Of a stretch of DNA of 64,000 nt, positions 17,227 through 26,964 are shown in pieces. Numbering within the stretch: position 1 is the first letter of the stretch; every line of letters starts with the position of its first letter. The stretch is from positions 1 through 64,000 of the forward strand of contig NZ_SORI01000007.1 in the NCBI RefSeq assembly GCF_004366815.1, given 5' to 3'. Origin of the DNA: Aminivibrio pyruvatiphilus. Lineage in GTDB: Bacteria; Synergistota; Synergistia; Synergistales; Aminobacteriaceae. Position numbers and translations under genes: made by a program. Below the pieces are notes generated by a model. It searched no databases and was not told the DNA's origin. It worked only from the letters and a program-made list of their open reading frames with translations.

Positions 17227-19611
17227 ATGAACGGACTGACCCACACAAACGGCGGAGACGCCGCCGTTGCATCGGAGGCCGAATTCGCTTCCCCGCCGCC
17301 GTGGATCCTTCTCTCCTCCGGCTCTCCCTTCTTTGAGGACGGAGACGCCCTTCTGGACCGCATCATCCCGGAAGACAGGCAGCGCATCCTCGCCGAGGGA
17401 AACCGGGCTGCCGCAGTCAACGGCCGGGTGATCCTGGAATATTCCATGGACATTCCCTCCCTCGGAACCGTTCCGGTCCAGGAGTTCAGGTGCTGCTTCC
17501 CGGGCGGGTTCAGGAGCCTTTTCGTGGCGGCGCAAGGGTTCCGCCGGAATGAAGCGTTCCCCTGCAGAAACGTGTGCAGCCAGAACCTGGTCCCCGTCTA
17601 CCGGGCGGACCGGAATTTCGAGCGGATCCTGGACTGCAATCCACCCTTCGCCCGCCTTTTCGGCTTCGAAGAACCGGAAGAGTTCCTATCCTCCCTCTGG
17701 GCCCGGAACCCCTTCTTTTCCCACGCGGCCCGCGAAATGACCCTTGCCCGGTTCGACGGCGGCTTTCTCGACCGATTCGAGGTCATGTTCCGTCGGAAGG
17801 ACGGCACATCCTTCTGGGGGGAGCTTTCCGCGGTGATCTCCCCCGACGGGGGATACGCCGGAGGGAGGCTGACGGACATCACCGAACGCAGGAGGGAGGA
17901 TCTGCTCCTCCAGGAACGGAACTCCGCCCTCTCCATGCTCGGCGAGATCTCGGCGGACCTGATGGAGGACCTGGACATGGACGTCCTTCTCCAGAAAATC
18001 CTCGACTACGCCGCCACTTACATGAACACCGAGCACGGAGCCATCTCCTTCGCGGACCATCCCAGGGGAGAACGGTATATCCGGTGGGCCCGGGGTCCCC
18101 TCCTCACCCGGTGGATCGGGAAGCGGATCCCTCTCTCCAGGGGGCTCGGCGCCCGGGTGCTTGCCTCGGAAAAATCCATGGTCGTCCCCGACTACAAAAC
18201 CTACGAAAACCGCCTCCCCGACAGGGACTTCGACATCCTCTCCACCACGGTGGGCGTCCCGCTCCGGTGGAAGAACCACACCTTCGGTTACCTCTCAACG
18301 TATTACGAGGGTCCTCCCAGGGAGATCAGCGGTTCAAAGGTGGAGTACCTTGAACGGTTCGCTTTCCTGGCCTCCATGGCCCTCCGGAATGCCGGACTCT
18401 ACGAGGACGCCCGGCGGGAGCTGGAGGAGCGGCGCAGACTGGAAAAAGAACTCGTGAAGGCCCGGGAGGCTGCGGAACAGGCAAGCGCTGCGAAAGGCGA
18501 GTATCTCGCCAGGATAAGCCACGAAATCCGCAATCCCCTGAATGTGCTGGCGGGCATCTCCGACCGCCTTCTCGAAACCTGCCGCGATAAGGGAACAGCG
18601 GAAGGCCTCCGTCTGATGGAAAAGGCGAAAAACCATATCCTCCAGGTTCTGAACGACATCCTGGACCTCTCGAAGATCGAGGCGGGACGGATGAACGTTA
18701 CGGTGGCCCCCTTTTCTCCGGGAGAACTCGCCGGGGAATGCGCGGCCCTCTTCTCTCCCCAGGCGGAGCTGAAGGAACTGACGTTCAGCACAGAGGTAAA
18801 TCCTGATGTTCCGGAGTACACCCTCGGAGACCCCCTCCGCATCCGGCAGATCCTGTTCAACCTCCTGGGCAACGCCGTGAAGTTCACCTCCCGGGGAGGC
18901 GTCTCCCTTTCCTTGACCGAAGCCCGTGACGTCCCCGGTTCTCCCCGGCTGCTCTTCACCGTCTCCGACACGGGACCGGGAATCGACCCGGAGCGGATGG
19001 AAAGCATTTTCGAGCCCTACACCCAGGGAGGGCGCCCGTCTTCCGGAGAATCCGGGGGAACGGGGCTCGGCCTTTCCATCAGCAGGCGCATCGCCCGGCT
19101 CCTGGGGGGAGAGCTGACCGCGGACAGCGCCCCGGGAAAGGGCGCCGTCTTCACCCTGTCACTCCCTCTCCTTCAGGACGGACCCAACGAAAAGGACGTC
19201 CCGAAGGGGAAGGAAAAGACTCCGCCCCTGCCGGAACGGCTGACCGTCCTCGCCGCCGACGACCACCCGGTGAACCGTGCCCTCCTGTCGAAAATGCTCT
19301 CCCGGCCCGGCTGGCAGGTGATCCTCGCGTCGGACGGCAGGGAAGCCCTGGAGCTGGCGGAAAAACATACGCCCGACGTGATCCTCCTCGACCTGGAAAT
19401 GCCCGTCCTGGACGGACTGGAAACCGCCCGGGCCCTCAGGGACGAAAACCCCGGAGATGTTCGGCCCTTCATCCTCGGCCTCACGGGCCACGATCCGGAC
19501 AGGGCCCTTCCCCTCTGCCGCAGGGCCGGCATGGACGGATGCCTCACAAAGCCCTTCACTCCAGAAGACATCCTCGGCGAGATCGCCCGGAGGTTCGGGC
19601 GGGACGGGTAA
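17227..19611 (+). CDS. Soluble hybrid sensor histidine kinase/response regulator (PAS-GAF-HisKA-HATPase-REC)
   Basis: 794 residues from the ATG at 17227, which has GGGAGG at 17212-17217. Order: an N-terminal PAS-like region (to about 110), a PAS domain (about 120-230, NPPFARLFGFEEPEEF), a GAF domain (about 240-400, HGAISFADH...RGLGARVLASEKSMVVPDY), HisKA with H432 in SHEIRNPL, HATPase with DTGPGID and GGTGLGLSIS, and a C-terminal receiver with D722 (ILLDLEMPVLDG) and LTKPF. No transmembrane helix is seen, so it senses a cytoplasmic signal. There is no separate output domain; phosphate probably passes to another protein. It lies just upstream of the V-ATPase operon, which has its own promoter. 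Confidence 0.9.
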   Translation: MNGLTHTNGGDAAVASEAEFASPPPWILLSSGSPFFEDGDALLDRIIPEDRQRILAEGNRAAAVNGRVILEYSMDIPSLGTVPVQEFRCCFPGGFRSLFVAAQGFRRNEAFPCRNVCSQNLVPVYRADRNFERILDCNPPFARLFGFEEPEEFLSSLWARNPFFSHAAREMTLARFDGGFLDRFEVMFRRKDGTSFWGELSAVISPDGGYAGGRLTDITERRREDLLLQERNSALSMLGEISADLMEDLDMDVLLQKILDYAATYMNTEHGAISFADHPRGERYIRWARGPLLTRWIGKRIPLSRGLGARVLASEKSMVVPDYKTYENRLPDRDFDILSTTVGVPLRWKNHTFGYLSTYYEGPPREISGSKVEYLERFAFLASMALRNAGLYEDARRELEERRRLEKELVKAREAAEQASAAKGEYLARISHEIRNPLNVLAGISDRLLETCRDKGTAEGLRLMEKAKNHILQVLNDILDLSKIEAGRMNVTVAPFSPGELAGECAALFSPQAELKELTFSTEVNPDVPEYTLGDPLRIRQILFNLLGNAVKFTSRGGVSLSLTEARDVPGSPRLLFTVSDTGPGIDPERMESIFEPYTQGGRPSSGESGGTGLGLSISRRIARLLGGELTADSAPGKGAVFTLSLPLLQDGPNEKDVPKGKEKTPPLPERLTVLAADDHPVNRALLSKMLSRPGWQVILASDGREALELAEKHTPDVILLDLEMPVLDGLETARALRDENPGDVRPFILGLTGHDPDRALPLCRRAGMDGCLTKPFTPEDILGEIARRFGRDG

Positions 19612-19673
19612 CCGGTCATCCCGGACCTCCCCTTTCCTGTCTTTTTTTCCTCTCCCCGAACCTTTCTTTCCGT

Positions 19674-19702
19674 TTGACTTTTTCCGGAAACAGATCTATT
19701 CT
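19674..19702 (+). promoter_or_regulatory. V-ATPase operon promoter
   Basis: TTGACT (19674-19679), 17 bases, TATTCT (19697-19702), 24 bases before the first gene of the operon. Confidence 0.7.
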
Positions 19703-19725
19703 CCCCTCTACGGAGGAATCGGATC

Positions 19726-20361
19726 ATGAGCCCGAAAATCGCCCCCACCAGGGGAAACATGGTGAAATTCGCATCATCGCTGAAACTGGCCGAGAAGGGA
19801 CACGACCTTCTCGAGCAGAAACGGACCATCCTCCTTATGGAGCTGATGGGGAAAATCCGGGAGGCCAAGGAACTCCAGCACTCCCTTGAAGCGGTCTTCT
19901 CCGAAGCCTACTTCAGCCTCCAGATGGCCGGACTTTCCCTGGGCATCGAGAACGTGGAGGAACTCTCCTACTCTGTCCCCGAAACCGACGACTTCACCGT
20001 GAGGCTCCACTCCGTCATGGGCGTGGAGATACCGAAGGTGGACCCTGTAAACAGGCCGCCCGAACCGTGCTACTCCTTTCTCGGCACGTCGGGGGTCCTG
20101 GATGGCGCCTACCTTCACGCCACGGAGGTGCTCTCCCTCATCGCCCGGCTGGCGGAGGTGGAGACTTCCGTCTATCGGCTGGCAGTGCAGATCAGGAGGA
20201 CCTTCCGGCGGGTGAACGCCCTGGAGAAGGTGGTCATTCCCTCCCATAGGCGGATGCTCGCCTGGATCGCCAACGTGCTCGAGGAGAACGACCGGGAGGA
20301 TTTCACCCGGATGAAGATGGCCCGCGAGGGATTGGAAAACGAAGGAGGAGGGATCCTATGA
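19726..20361 (+). CDS. atpD: V/A-type ATPase subunit D
   Basis: 211 residues, the normal length for subunit D, the central rotor shaft linking the A3B3 head to the C/K membrane rotor. It begins with the family signature IAPTRGNMVKFASSLKLAEKGHDLLEQKR and is rich in coiled-coil helices at both ends (LKLAEKGHDLLEQKRTILLMEL; EVETSVYRLAVQIRRTFRRVNALE). It is the first gene of a nine-gene operon. D usually follows A and B in other bacteria, so its place at the head is a local arrangement. Its stop overlaps the next start as ATGA (20358-20361). Confidence 0.93.
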   Translation: MSPKIAPTRGNMVKFASSLKLAEKGHDLLEQKRTILLMELMGKIREAKELQHSLEAVFSEAYFSLQMAGLSLGIENVEELSYSVPETDDFTVRLHSVMGVEIPKVDPVNRPPEPCYSFLGTSGVLDGAYLHATEVLSLIARLAEVETSVYRLAVQIRRTFRRVNALEKVVIPSHRRMLAWIANVLEENDREDFTRMKMAREGLENEGGGIL

Positions 20362-20696
20362 ACCTGAGCGAAGTGCTGACCGCCCTTCTGGCCGCCGAGG
20401 ACGAAGCGGCGGATTCTGTTGAGGACGCCCGGCGGAAGGCTGCGGACATCCTCCGGGAAAACAGGGAAAAATTCGCCGCGGACCAGGAGGCCCGGCTCAC
20501 CGCCGCCAGGGCCCAGGCGAAGGCCATCGTGGAGTCGGCCCGTCATTCCGCCGAGCTTGAGGCCGCCCAGATCGCCGACATGGGAATGCGGGGGCGGCAG
20601 AAGATGAAGGATCAGTTCGGCGAAAAGGCCCCGCCGGCGGTGTCGAAGTTCGCGGAAGAGATCGCCGAACGGTACGGAAAAAAAGGAGGGGCCTAG
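20358..20696 (+). CDS. V/A-type ATPase subunit G/H (peripheral stalk)
   Basis: 112 residues, almost entirely charged Ala/Glu/Arg-rich helix (EDEAADSVEDARRKAADILRENREK...). This is as expected for subunit G (bacterial) or H (archaeal), which pairs with subunit E as a coiled-coil peripheral stalk. It has no membrane segment. The start overlaps the subunit D stop, and the next gene starts directly after its TAG, both signs of coupling. Confidence 0.85.
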   Translation: MNLSEVLTALLAAEDEAADSVEDARRKAADILRENREKFAADQEARLTAARAQAKAIVESARHSAELEAAQIADMGMRGRQKMKDQFGEKAPPAVSKFAEEIAERYGKKGGA

Positions 20697-21821
20697 GTGT
20701 CCTTTCTCGCCGCGGGAGAACGGGCCGCGGTGACGGCGAAGGCCCGGGTCTACAGGGGAAGGCTTCTCGCCCCCTCTGACTACCTCCGGCTTCTCGAACT
20801 GGAGACCGTGGGGGAGATCGCCGCCTACCTCGCGAAGACGGAAGCTTACGGTCCGTACATCACGGAGCCTTCTCCGGAGACCATGCACCGGGGGGACCTG
20901 GAGGCGATCATCACCTCCGTCCCTCTCCTGGAGGAGATCCCTTTCTGCCGCTACCTCGGTCCGGAACGAAGCGCCCTGCTCCGGGCATGGGGCGAGCGGT
21001 TCGACGTGGACGTGATCAAGCGGGTGCTCCGCATCATCACCACGGGAATGGGAAGCAGGGAGAACCTCCGGCGGAGGGTGGCCTCCGTCCCCATCACCGT
21101 GGCGGACGGGGAGAAGCTCCTGGCGGCCGGAAGCCTGAGGGACGTGCTGGAGTCCCTTCGGGGGTACCCCTTATACGACATCCTCGCCGAGCCCCTGAAA
21201 AGGATCGAAAAAGAGGGTGGCACCCTCTTTCGGCCCAAGATGGCCATGGATGCCTTCTTTCTCACCCGGATTCTCTCGAAGGGGAAAAAGCTGTCCGGGA
21301 GCGAGGGGCGGGGCGTCCGGCAGATTTTCGGCACCAGGGCGGACCTGATCAACATGTACTGGATCTACCGGAGCCGCCGGTTCTTCTCCCTCACCCCGGA
21401 GGAGGCCCTCGGCCTGACGCTGCCGGTGCGCTACAGGCTGAATTTCGACACGCTGAGCTCCTTCGCCTTCGCCCCCGACGTGCCGTCCATGGTGAAGCTG
21501 CTCAGGGAGAGCCCCTACGGCGAGGCCTTCCGCACCTCCGGCGGAAACGAGGTCCCGGAGGTGGGGGAGATGGCCCTGGAGCACAACCTGTACCGGATCC
21601 TCTGGAGGACGGCGTCGGCCATCTTCCGGTCCGGCTCCGCGGGGGTCCACGCGGTGCTCGCGTACCTGACACTGAGAGAGCTGGAGGTGAAGGACCTGTT
21701 TACCATTATTGAAGACGTGCGGTATCACTACGACAGGAAAAAGGCCAGGGAATTCCTCATCCATCCCGCCGCCGCATCCTTCGCCGGAAAGGAAAGGGAG
21801 GTCGAACCGTCGTGGCTGTAG
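20697..21821 (+). CDS. atpC: V/A-type ATPase subunit C (rotor cap)
   Basis: 374 residues, mostly helical, starting with GTG directly after the previous stop, with AAGGAGG upstream. The pattern ARVYRGRLLAPSDYLRLLELETVGEIAAYLAKTEAYGPYI is typical of the V-type C/AC39 (subunit d) family, a three-lobed funnel linking shaft D to the K ring. Near the C-terminus are EVKDLFTIIEDVRYHYD and a helical end. It overlaps the subunit I start by 10 bases. Confidence 0.88.
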   Translation: MSFLAAGERAAVTAKARVYRGRLLAPSDYLRLLELETVGEIAAYLAKTEAYGPYITEPSPETMHRGDLEAIITSVPLLEEIPFCRYLGPERSALLRAWGERFDVDVIKRVLRIITTGMGSRENLRRRVASVPITVADGEKLLAAGSLRDVLESLRGYPLYDILAEPLKRIEKEGGTLFRPKMAMDAFFLTRILSKGKKLSGSEGRGVRQIFGTRADLINMYWIYRSRRFFSLTPEEALGLTLPVRYRLNFDTLSSFAFAPDVPSMVKLLRESPYGEAFRTSGGNEVPEVGEMALEHNLYRILWRTASAIFRSGSAGVHAVLAYLTLRELEVKDLFTIIEDVRYHYDRKKAREFLIHPAAASFAGKEREVEPSWL

Positions 21822-23761
21822 TGGAAATGATGGGGATGTCCCTCATCGGTCCCCGGCAGGAGATAGAGGCCCTGGCGGCGGAACTGCTCACCCTGGGAAA
21901 CTTCGAGCCCGTTCCCCTGGAATTTGCCCTTGAACGGCGCCCCGCGTCCCTGTCTTCGGGAGGGGCGCGGATTTCCACCTTCCAGAAGAACCCCTACGAC
22001 GAACTCCTGGAGAAGCTGAACTACGTCTGGAAGGAAGCGGGAGCGGTATTTCCCGCTGAACGGACCTGCAGCCGGGACACCCCGTCCCTTTCCCGGGAGG
22101 AATGCTCCCGGCAGGTGCTCGATGTGGCCCAAAAAATCGACATCTGGAAAAAACGGGCTGAAGTCCTGGAGGAAGAGCGGGAGAAGCTCATGGCGGCGGG
22201 GGCCTTCCTCGACGCCCTGGCATCCGCCGACAGGGACGTGGAGGAGACCCTGATGACCCGGTATCTCTCCATCACCTTCGGGCGCCTGAGCGCGGAAAAC
22301 TATAAAAAACTGGAGGAAATGGCCGCCGTCACGCCCCTGCTGGTCTACCCCGTGGTGGCGGAAAAAGGGTATGTCCTGGCCATCGTCTTCTGCTCCAGGG
22401 ACTACCTGGAGGAGGCGGAGAAGATCTTCCGGACGGTCTACCTGAAGGAATACCGGCTGACCGACCTCTTCGAGGGTGCTGGTGCAAACCTCAGGGAGCG
22501 GCTGAGGGAGCGGCAGCTCGACTCGGAGCGGGCCATCCGGGCCCTCCAGGAAGCCCCCCGGAACTACCTGGGACGCCGGAGGAAGGATCTGGAGCGGCTC
22601 TACTGCGCCGTCCACTCCCTCCAGCGGGTCTACGCTCTCTGCCAGAAGCGGGGGGAGATGAGCGGCATTTTCGTGCTGTCGGGGGTCATCCCCGCCCCGA
22701 CGCTGGACAGGGTGGCGGATCAGGTGGAACGGCTGGGCCCCAACACCCTGCTGCTCACGGAAAAGGGAACGGAACTGGAAAAACGGGGCAGGCAGCTCCC
22801 CACCCTGCTGAAGAACAATTTCCTCGCCCGAACTTTCCAGGAGATCGTGGCCCTCTACAGTCTGCCCTCCTACGGGGAGACGGACCCTTCACCGCTGGTG
22901 GCGCTGAGCTTCTGCCTCTTCTTCGGCTTCATGTTCGGCGACGTGGGGCACGGCTTCCTTCTCGCCGCCGGGGCATGGTGGCTTGCCCGGAAGGGGATAC
23001 TAAAAAAAGCCTTCGCATCGGTGATCCGGATCGCAGGAGTCTCCGCCATGGTCTTCGGCTTTCTCTACGGGAGCGTCTTCGGCTCGGAGGAGATCCTGCC
23101 CTCCCTGTGGACTTCCCCCATGCACGGCATCTCCGACCTGATACAGACCTCCCTCTTCGTGGGAGTGGCCTTCCTGAGCATGGGGATCGCCATCAACATC
23201 CTGGCCCTGAAACGGGAGGGACGGACGGGAAAGATGCTCTTCGACGGCGAGGGGGTGGCCGGTCTCCTCTTCTACTGGACCGCGGCCCTTACGGCCGCCA
23301 TCGCCTTCACGTCTGACGGGGGGGCTCCGAAACCGCTCCTGGCGGTTCTCGGGCTGCTTTTCCTGGTGATCCTCTTCAGCTCGGTGCTGGAGCGGCTCCT
23401 GTTCGGCCCCCAGGAAAAGGACGAGGGCGGAGTGGTCCACACCTTCACGGTGTTCCACGACCTGCTCTCCTTCCTGAGCAACACCGCCTCCTTCGTTCGG
23501 CTGGCAGCCTTCGCCCTGAACCACGCGGGACTGTCGGCGGCGGTGTTCATGCTCAGCGACATGGTCCACAGCCTCCCCGGGGGAGCCCTCTTCCGGGCAG
23601 CGGTCCTGCTGCTCGGCAACATTGTCATCGTGGGCCTCGAGGGTCTCATCGTCTTCATCCAGACCCTGAGGCTCGAGTACTATGAGTTCTTCAGCAAGTT
23701 CTACCACGGCGGCGGCAGGCCCTTCGCCCCCGTGACCTGGAATGGGAAAAAACAAGATTAG
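21812..23761 (+). CDS. atpI: V/A-type ATPase subunit I (membrane stator)
   Basis: 649 residues starting at GTG 21812 inside the end of the preceding gene. The N-terminal half (about 1-335) is a soluble stalk-binding domain with coiled-coil stretches. The C-terminal half has about seven or eight membrane helices, beginning with PSPLVALSFCLFFGFMFGDVGHG, the conserved segment of the family. It also contains FLSNTASFVRLAAFALNHAGLSAAVF, which carries the arginine (SFVRL) that works with the K-ring carboxylate in ion translocation. It forms the half-channels for the ion and anchors the peripheral stalks. Confidence 0.93.
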   Translation: MAVVEMMGMSLIGPRQEIEALAAELLTLGNFEPVPLEFALERRPASLSSGGARISTFQKNPYDELLEKLNYVWKEAGAVFPAERTCSRDTPSLSREECSRQVLDVAQKIDIWKKRAEVLEEEREKLMAAGAFLDALASADRDVEETLMTRYLSITFGRLSAENYKKLEEMAAVTPLLVYPVVAEKGYVLAIVFCSRDYLEEAEKIFRTVYLKEYRLTDLFEGAGANLRERLRERQLDSERAIRALQEAPRNYLGRRRKDLERLYCAVHSLQRVYALCQKRGEMSGIFVLSGVIPAPTLDRVADQVERLGPNTLLLTEKGTELEKRGRQLPTLLKNNFLARTFQEIVALYSLPSYGETDPSPLVALSFCLFFGFMFGDVGHGFLLAAGAWWLARKGILKKAFASVIRIAGVSAMVFGFLYGSVFGSEEILPSLWTSPMHGISDLIQTSLFVGVAFLSMGIAINILALKREGRTGKMLFDGEGVAGLLFYWTAALTAAIAFTSDGGAPKPLLAVLGLLFLVILFSSVLERLLFGPQEKDEGGVVHTFTVFHDLLSFLSNTASFVRLAAFALNHAGLSAAVFMLSDMVHSLPGGALFRAAVLLLGNIVIVGLEGLIVFIQTLRLEYYEFFSKFYHGGGRPFAPVTWNGKKQD

Positions 23762-23783
23762 ACTATCGAGGAGGAACCAATTC

Positions 23784-24197
23784 ATGAGCGGACTTGTACT
23801 TATTGCAGGAGGAACGGTGTTTGCCTGCGCTGCCGGATTCTATCTTCGGGGACGGACCGTGCGCTCCCCCAGGGCGGTCCTGGGAGGCGTCCTCGCCGTC
23901 CTGGCCGTCCTTCTCGCCGCCGGACTCGTACTGACCCTGCTGCCCGCCCCGTCGGCGGCCGCTGAGGCAACCGCAGCCTCCGCCGCGTCGGGGCTGGGGT
24001 TCCTCGGCGCGAGCCTCGCCACCGGGCTGGCCTGCCTGGGTGCGGGCATCGCCGTGGCCGTGGTGGGCGCCGCCGCCCTGGGCGTGGTGGGAGAGAAGCC
24101 CTCCATGCTGGGGACGACCCTCATCTACCTCGGCCTGGCGGAAGGCATCGCCATCTACGGAGTCATCGTCTCCCTGCTGATCCTGGGCAAGCTGTAG
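23784..24197 (+). CDS. atpK: V/A-type ATPase subunit K (membrane rotor, c ring)
   Basis: 137 residues from the ATG at 23784 (GAGGAGG at 23767-23773; a start at 23742 would lie inside the previous gene). Four hydrophobic segments are visible. The last two form the classical c hairpin, GASLATGLACLGAGIAVAVVGAAALGVVGEKPS then LIYLGLAEGIAIYGVIVSLLI, with the ion-binding Glu in LAEGIAIYG. The first two segments lack a carboxylate, so each protomer appears to bind one ion. I do not see the TxxQ-type helix residues of the Na+-specific Enterococcus NtpK, which leans towards proton coupling. That is inference. Confidence 0.9.
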   Translation: MSGLVLIAGGTVFACAAGFYLRGRTVRSPRAVLGGVLAVLAVLLAAGLVLTLLPAPSAAAEATAASAASGLGFLGASLATGLACLGAGIAVAVVGAAALGVVGEKPSMLGTTLIYLGLAEGIAIYGVIVSLLILGKL

Positions 24198-24216
24198 CCC
24201 GGAGGCTCCCGGGGAC

Positions 24217-24531
24217 ATGAAGGGATTCCTCATCAGCGACAACCACGACTCCCTGGTACTGCTCCGCCTGGCGGGCATCCCCGGCGTGGAGGTCCACGGC
24301 CCGGAGGAGACCGCCGCAGCCCTGGAGGACGTGCTGGCGAACAGGCCGGGCGTGGGAGTCCTTGTCATCACCGAAAAGGCCGCCGCCCAGGTTCCCGCCA
24401 TGGTGAAGGCCCTCCGGGAAAGGGGAGAAACCCCTCTCCTGGTGGAGATACCCGACCGCCACGGCAGCATGCGGCAGGGTGACTTTCTGACGCGGTACAT
24501 CCGCGACGCGATTGGAGTGAAGATAGAATGA
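24217..24531 (+). CDS. atpF: V/A-type ATPase subunit F
   Basis: 104 residues with a small Rossmann-like fold (MKGFLISDNHDSLVLLRLAGIPG; GVGVLVITEKAAAQV; PLLVEIPDRHG), matching subunit F, which binds the rotor shaft D and stimulates ATPase activity. Its TGA overlaps the next ATG (24528-24531). Confidence 0.9.
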   Translation: MKGFLISDNHDSLVLLRLAGIPGVEVHGPEETAAALEDVLANRPGVGVLVITEKAAAQVPAMVKALRERGETPLLVEIPDRHGSMRQGDFLTRYIRDAIGVKIE

Positions 24532-25175
24532 CCGGTTCCATAGCAGGAGACGGCCGGAATTACGAGGTCCGCAACCCCGAAAAACTGGCCTCCCTGAAAA
24601 ATTTGCTGCTCAAGAAGGCCGACGACGAACGGGAAGCCCTCCTGGAATCAGCCAGGAGTGAGGCAGCCTCGTGGCTCGCCGAGCAGAACGCGGCCCTGGA
24701 CCGCATGGTGGAGCAGATCCACGCCGAGGCGGTGAAACGGGCGGAGGAGATATCCAAACGGCAGATTTCAGGTGCCGAGATGGCCCGGACCAAGGAGCGG
24801 CTCCGCCTCCAGAACTCCCTTCTCGACGAGGCGGTGGGGATGCTCCAGAAGGAGCTCACAGCCCTCCGGATTCATCCGTCCTATCCCGCGGTCCTCGCGG
24901 GCCTGGCCCTCGAGGCGGCGGAAAACCTCCCCGCCGGGACGGAGGTCAGAATCCAGCTCGCCTCCGAGGACGAAGCCCTGGGGGAACCTCTGGCGGCCCG
25001 CCTCCGGGAGAAGCGTCCCGATCTCTCCGTCTCCTTCGCCCCCGACGCCGCCCCCATCCTGGGCGGGGTCTGGCTCTCCGCACCGGACGGCTCGTGGCGC
25101 TCCCCCGCCGACTGGCGGGAGGTCATCGCCGAAGTGAAGGATGCCCTCGCCGAGCGGATCCTCTCCCTCCTGTGA
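24528..25175 (+). CDS. atpE: V/A-type ATPase subunit E (peripheral stalk)
   Basis: 215 residues. The N-terminal half is a long charged helix (LASLKNLLLKKADDEREALLESARSEAASWL...). The C-terminal half is a compact domain with EVRIQLASEDEAL and DAAPILGGVWLSAPDGSW, as in subunit E, which pairs with G/H and caps the top of the A3B3 head. It starts in an ATGA overlap with the F gene and ends 10 bases before the A subunit start. Confidence 0.9.
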   Translation: MTGSIAGDGRNYEVRNPEKLASLKNLLLKKADDEREALLESARSEAASWLAEQNAALDRMVEQIHAEAVKRAEEISKRQISGAEMARTKERLRLQNSLLDEAVGMLQKELTALRIHPSYPAVLAGLALEAAENLPAGTEVRIQLASEDEALGEPLAARLREKRPDLSVSFAPDAAPILGGVWLSAPDGSWRSPADWREVIAEVKDALAERILSLL

Positions 25176-25185
25176 GGAGGCGGCC

Positions 25186-26961
25186 ATGAACTCAGGACGA
25201 ATCATCACGGTGAACGGCCCCGTGGTCCGGGCGACGGGCATGCGGGACTTCTCCATGCGGGAGATGGTCACCGTGGGACATCTTTCCCTGCTGGGAGAGA
25301 TCATCCGCCTCGAAGGGGAGGAAGCCCTCGTCCAGGTGTACGAAGACACGGCGGGCCTCACCGTGGGCGAACCGGTAACGGGGTCGGGAAGCCCCCTCTC
25401 CATGACCCTCGGTCCCGGCCTCATGGGCTCCATTTTCGACGGTATCGGCAGGCCCCTGGCCCGCCTTATGGAGAAGGAAGGGGCTTTCGTGACACGGGGC
25501 GTCTCCGTTCCCCAGGTCGACCCCGACCGTACCTGGGAGGTCACTCCCCTGGGCAAGGTAGGGGACGTGGTCACCCCCGGGACGGTGCTGGCATCGGTGA
25601 AGGAGACCTCTCTTGTGGAGCACCGGATTCTGGTGCCCGCAGGGCTTGCGGGGGAAATCCTCTCCATACTCCCCTCGGGCTTCCACAGGGCGTCGTCCGT
25701 GGTGGCGAAAATCCGGGATGCCCGGGGAAAAGAAAGATCCGTCCCCATGATCACACGGTGGCCGGTGCGGACGCCCCGGCCCATAGCGGAGCGGCTTCTG
25801 CCCGACGAACCCCTGCTCACCGGGCAGAGGGTCATCGACGGCCTCTTCCCTCTTTCCAAGGGCGGCGTGGCCGCCATTCCCGGAGGATTCGGCACGGGCA
25901 AGACGGTGACCCAGCACCAGCTGGCCAAGTGGAGCGACGCCCAGATCGTGGTCTATATCGGCTGCGGCGAGCGGGGCAACGAGATGACCCAGGTGCTTGA
26001 GGAGTTTCCTGTCCTGGAGGATCCCCGCTCGGGGAAGCCCCTCATGGAGCGGACCATCCTCATAGCCAACACGTCGAACATGCCCGTGGCGGCAAGGGAA
26101 GCCTCCATCTACACGGGCATCACCCTGGCCGAGTACTACCGGGACATGGGCTACGACGTGGCCCTCATGGCAGACTCCACCTCCCGGTGGGCGGAGGCCC
26201 TGAGGGAGATTTCCGGCCGCCTCGGAGAGATTCCCGCCGAGGAGGGGTTCCCCGCCTACCTCCCTACCCGCATCGCCGAATTCTACGAGCGGGCGGGAAA
26301 GGTTACCACCCTGGGGGGAACCCGGGGCAGCATCTCCATCATCGGCGCCGTCTCCCCTCCGGGAGGCGACTTCACCGAGCCTGTGACCCGCCACACCAAG
26401 CGGTTCATCCGCTGCTTCTGGGCACTGGACCAGCAGCTCGCCCGGTCCCGCCACTTTCCGGCAATCAGCTGGATCGACTCCTACAGCGAGTACGGCGACG
26501 AGGTGAAGGACTGGTACGCCGCGAACGTGAACCCGTCCTGGGCGTCCCTGCGGGAGCGGGCAAGAGAGATCCTTGCGGAGGACGACAAGATCCAGCAGAT
26601 CATCCGCCTCGTCGGCGAGGACGTCCTCCCCGACGACCAGAAGCTCACAGCCCTCACGGCGTCGCTGCTGAAGAACGGCTACCTCCAGCAGGGGGCTTTC
26701 GGGCCCGATTCCTACTGCCCGCCGGAGAAGGGGCTGGCCATCCTCGACCTGCTCCTCGGGTTCCATGAGAAGGCTGACAGGCTGCTGAAGCGGGGCTGTC
26801 CCCTCTCGCTCCTCAAGGGAATAAAGGAGCTGGTGGAGCTGACCCACCTGAGGGAGATCCCTGCGGAGATGAAGGAAGCCTTTGCCGATCTGAAAAAGCG
26901 TCTCTTCGAGCGCATGGAGACGGTGGACCGGGAGCGAATTGCCCCCGGAAGGGAGGGGTAA
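25186..26961 (+). CDS. atpA: V/A-type ATPase catalytic subunit A
   Basis: 591 residues, the usual A subunit length including the non-homologous insert (about residues 90-190). The ATG at 25186 has GAGGAGG directly upstream. The P-loop is GGFGTGKT (about 233-240, Lys 239), followed by GCGERGNEM with the catalytic Glu (GER motif), MADSTSRWAEALREISGRLGEIPAEEGFPAYL, and SISIIGAVSPPGGDFTEP, all hallmarks of the catalytic subunit. The strand opposite carries a very long open frame that is only a codon-bias shadow. Confidence 0.97.
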   Translation: MNSGRIITVNGPVVRATGMRDFSMREMVTVGHLSLLGEIIRLEGEEALVQVYEDTAGLTVGEPVTGSGSPLSMTLGPGLMGSIFDGIGRPLARLMEKEGAFVTRGVSVPQVDPDRTWEVTPLGKVGDVVTPGTVLASVKETSLVEHRILVPAGLAGEILSILPSGFHRASSVVAKIRDARGKERSVPMITRWPVRTPRPIAERLLPDEPLLTGQRVIDGLFPLSKGGVAAIPGGFGTGKTVTQHQLAKWSDAQIVVYIGCGERGNEMTQVLEEFPVLEDPRSGKPLMERTILIANTSNMPVAAREASIYTGITLAEYYRDMGYDVALMADSTSRWAEALREISGRLGEIPAEEGFPAYLPTRIAEFYERAGKVTTLGGTRGSISIIGAVSPPGGDFTEPVTRHTKRFIRCFWALDQQLARSRHFPAISWIDSYSEYGDEVKDWYAANVNPSWASLRERAREILAEDDKIQQIIRLVGEDVLPDDQKLTALTASLLKNGYLQQGAFGPDSYCPPEKGLAILDLLLGFHEKADRLLKRGCPLSLLKGIKELVELTHLREIPAEMKEAFADLKKRLFERMETVDRERIAPGREG

Positions 26962-26964
26962 ACC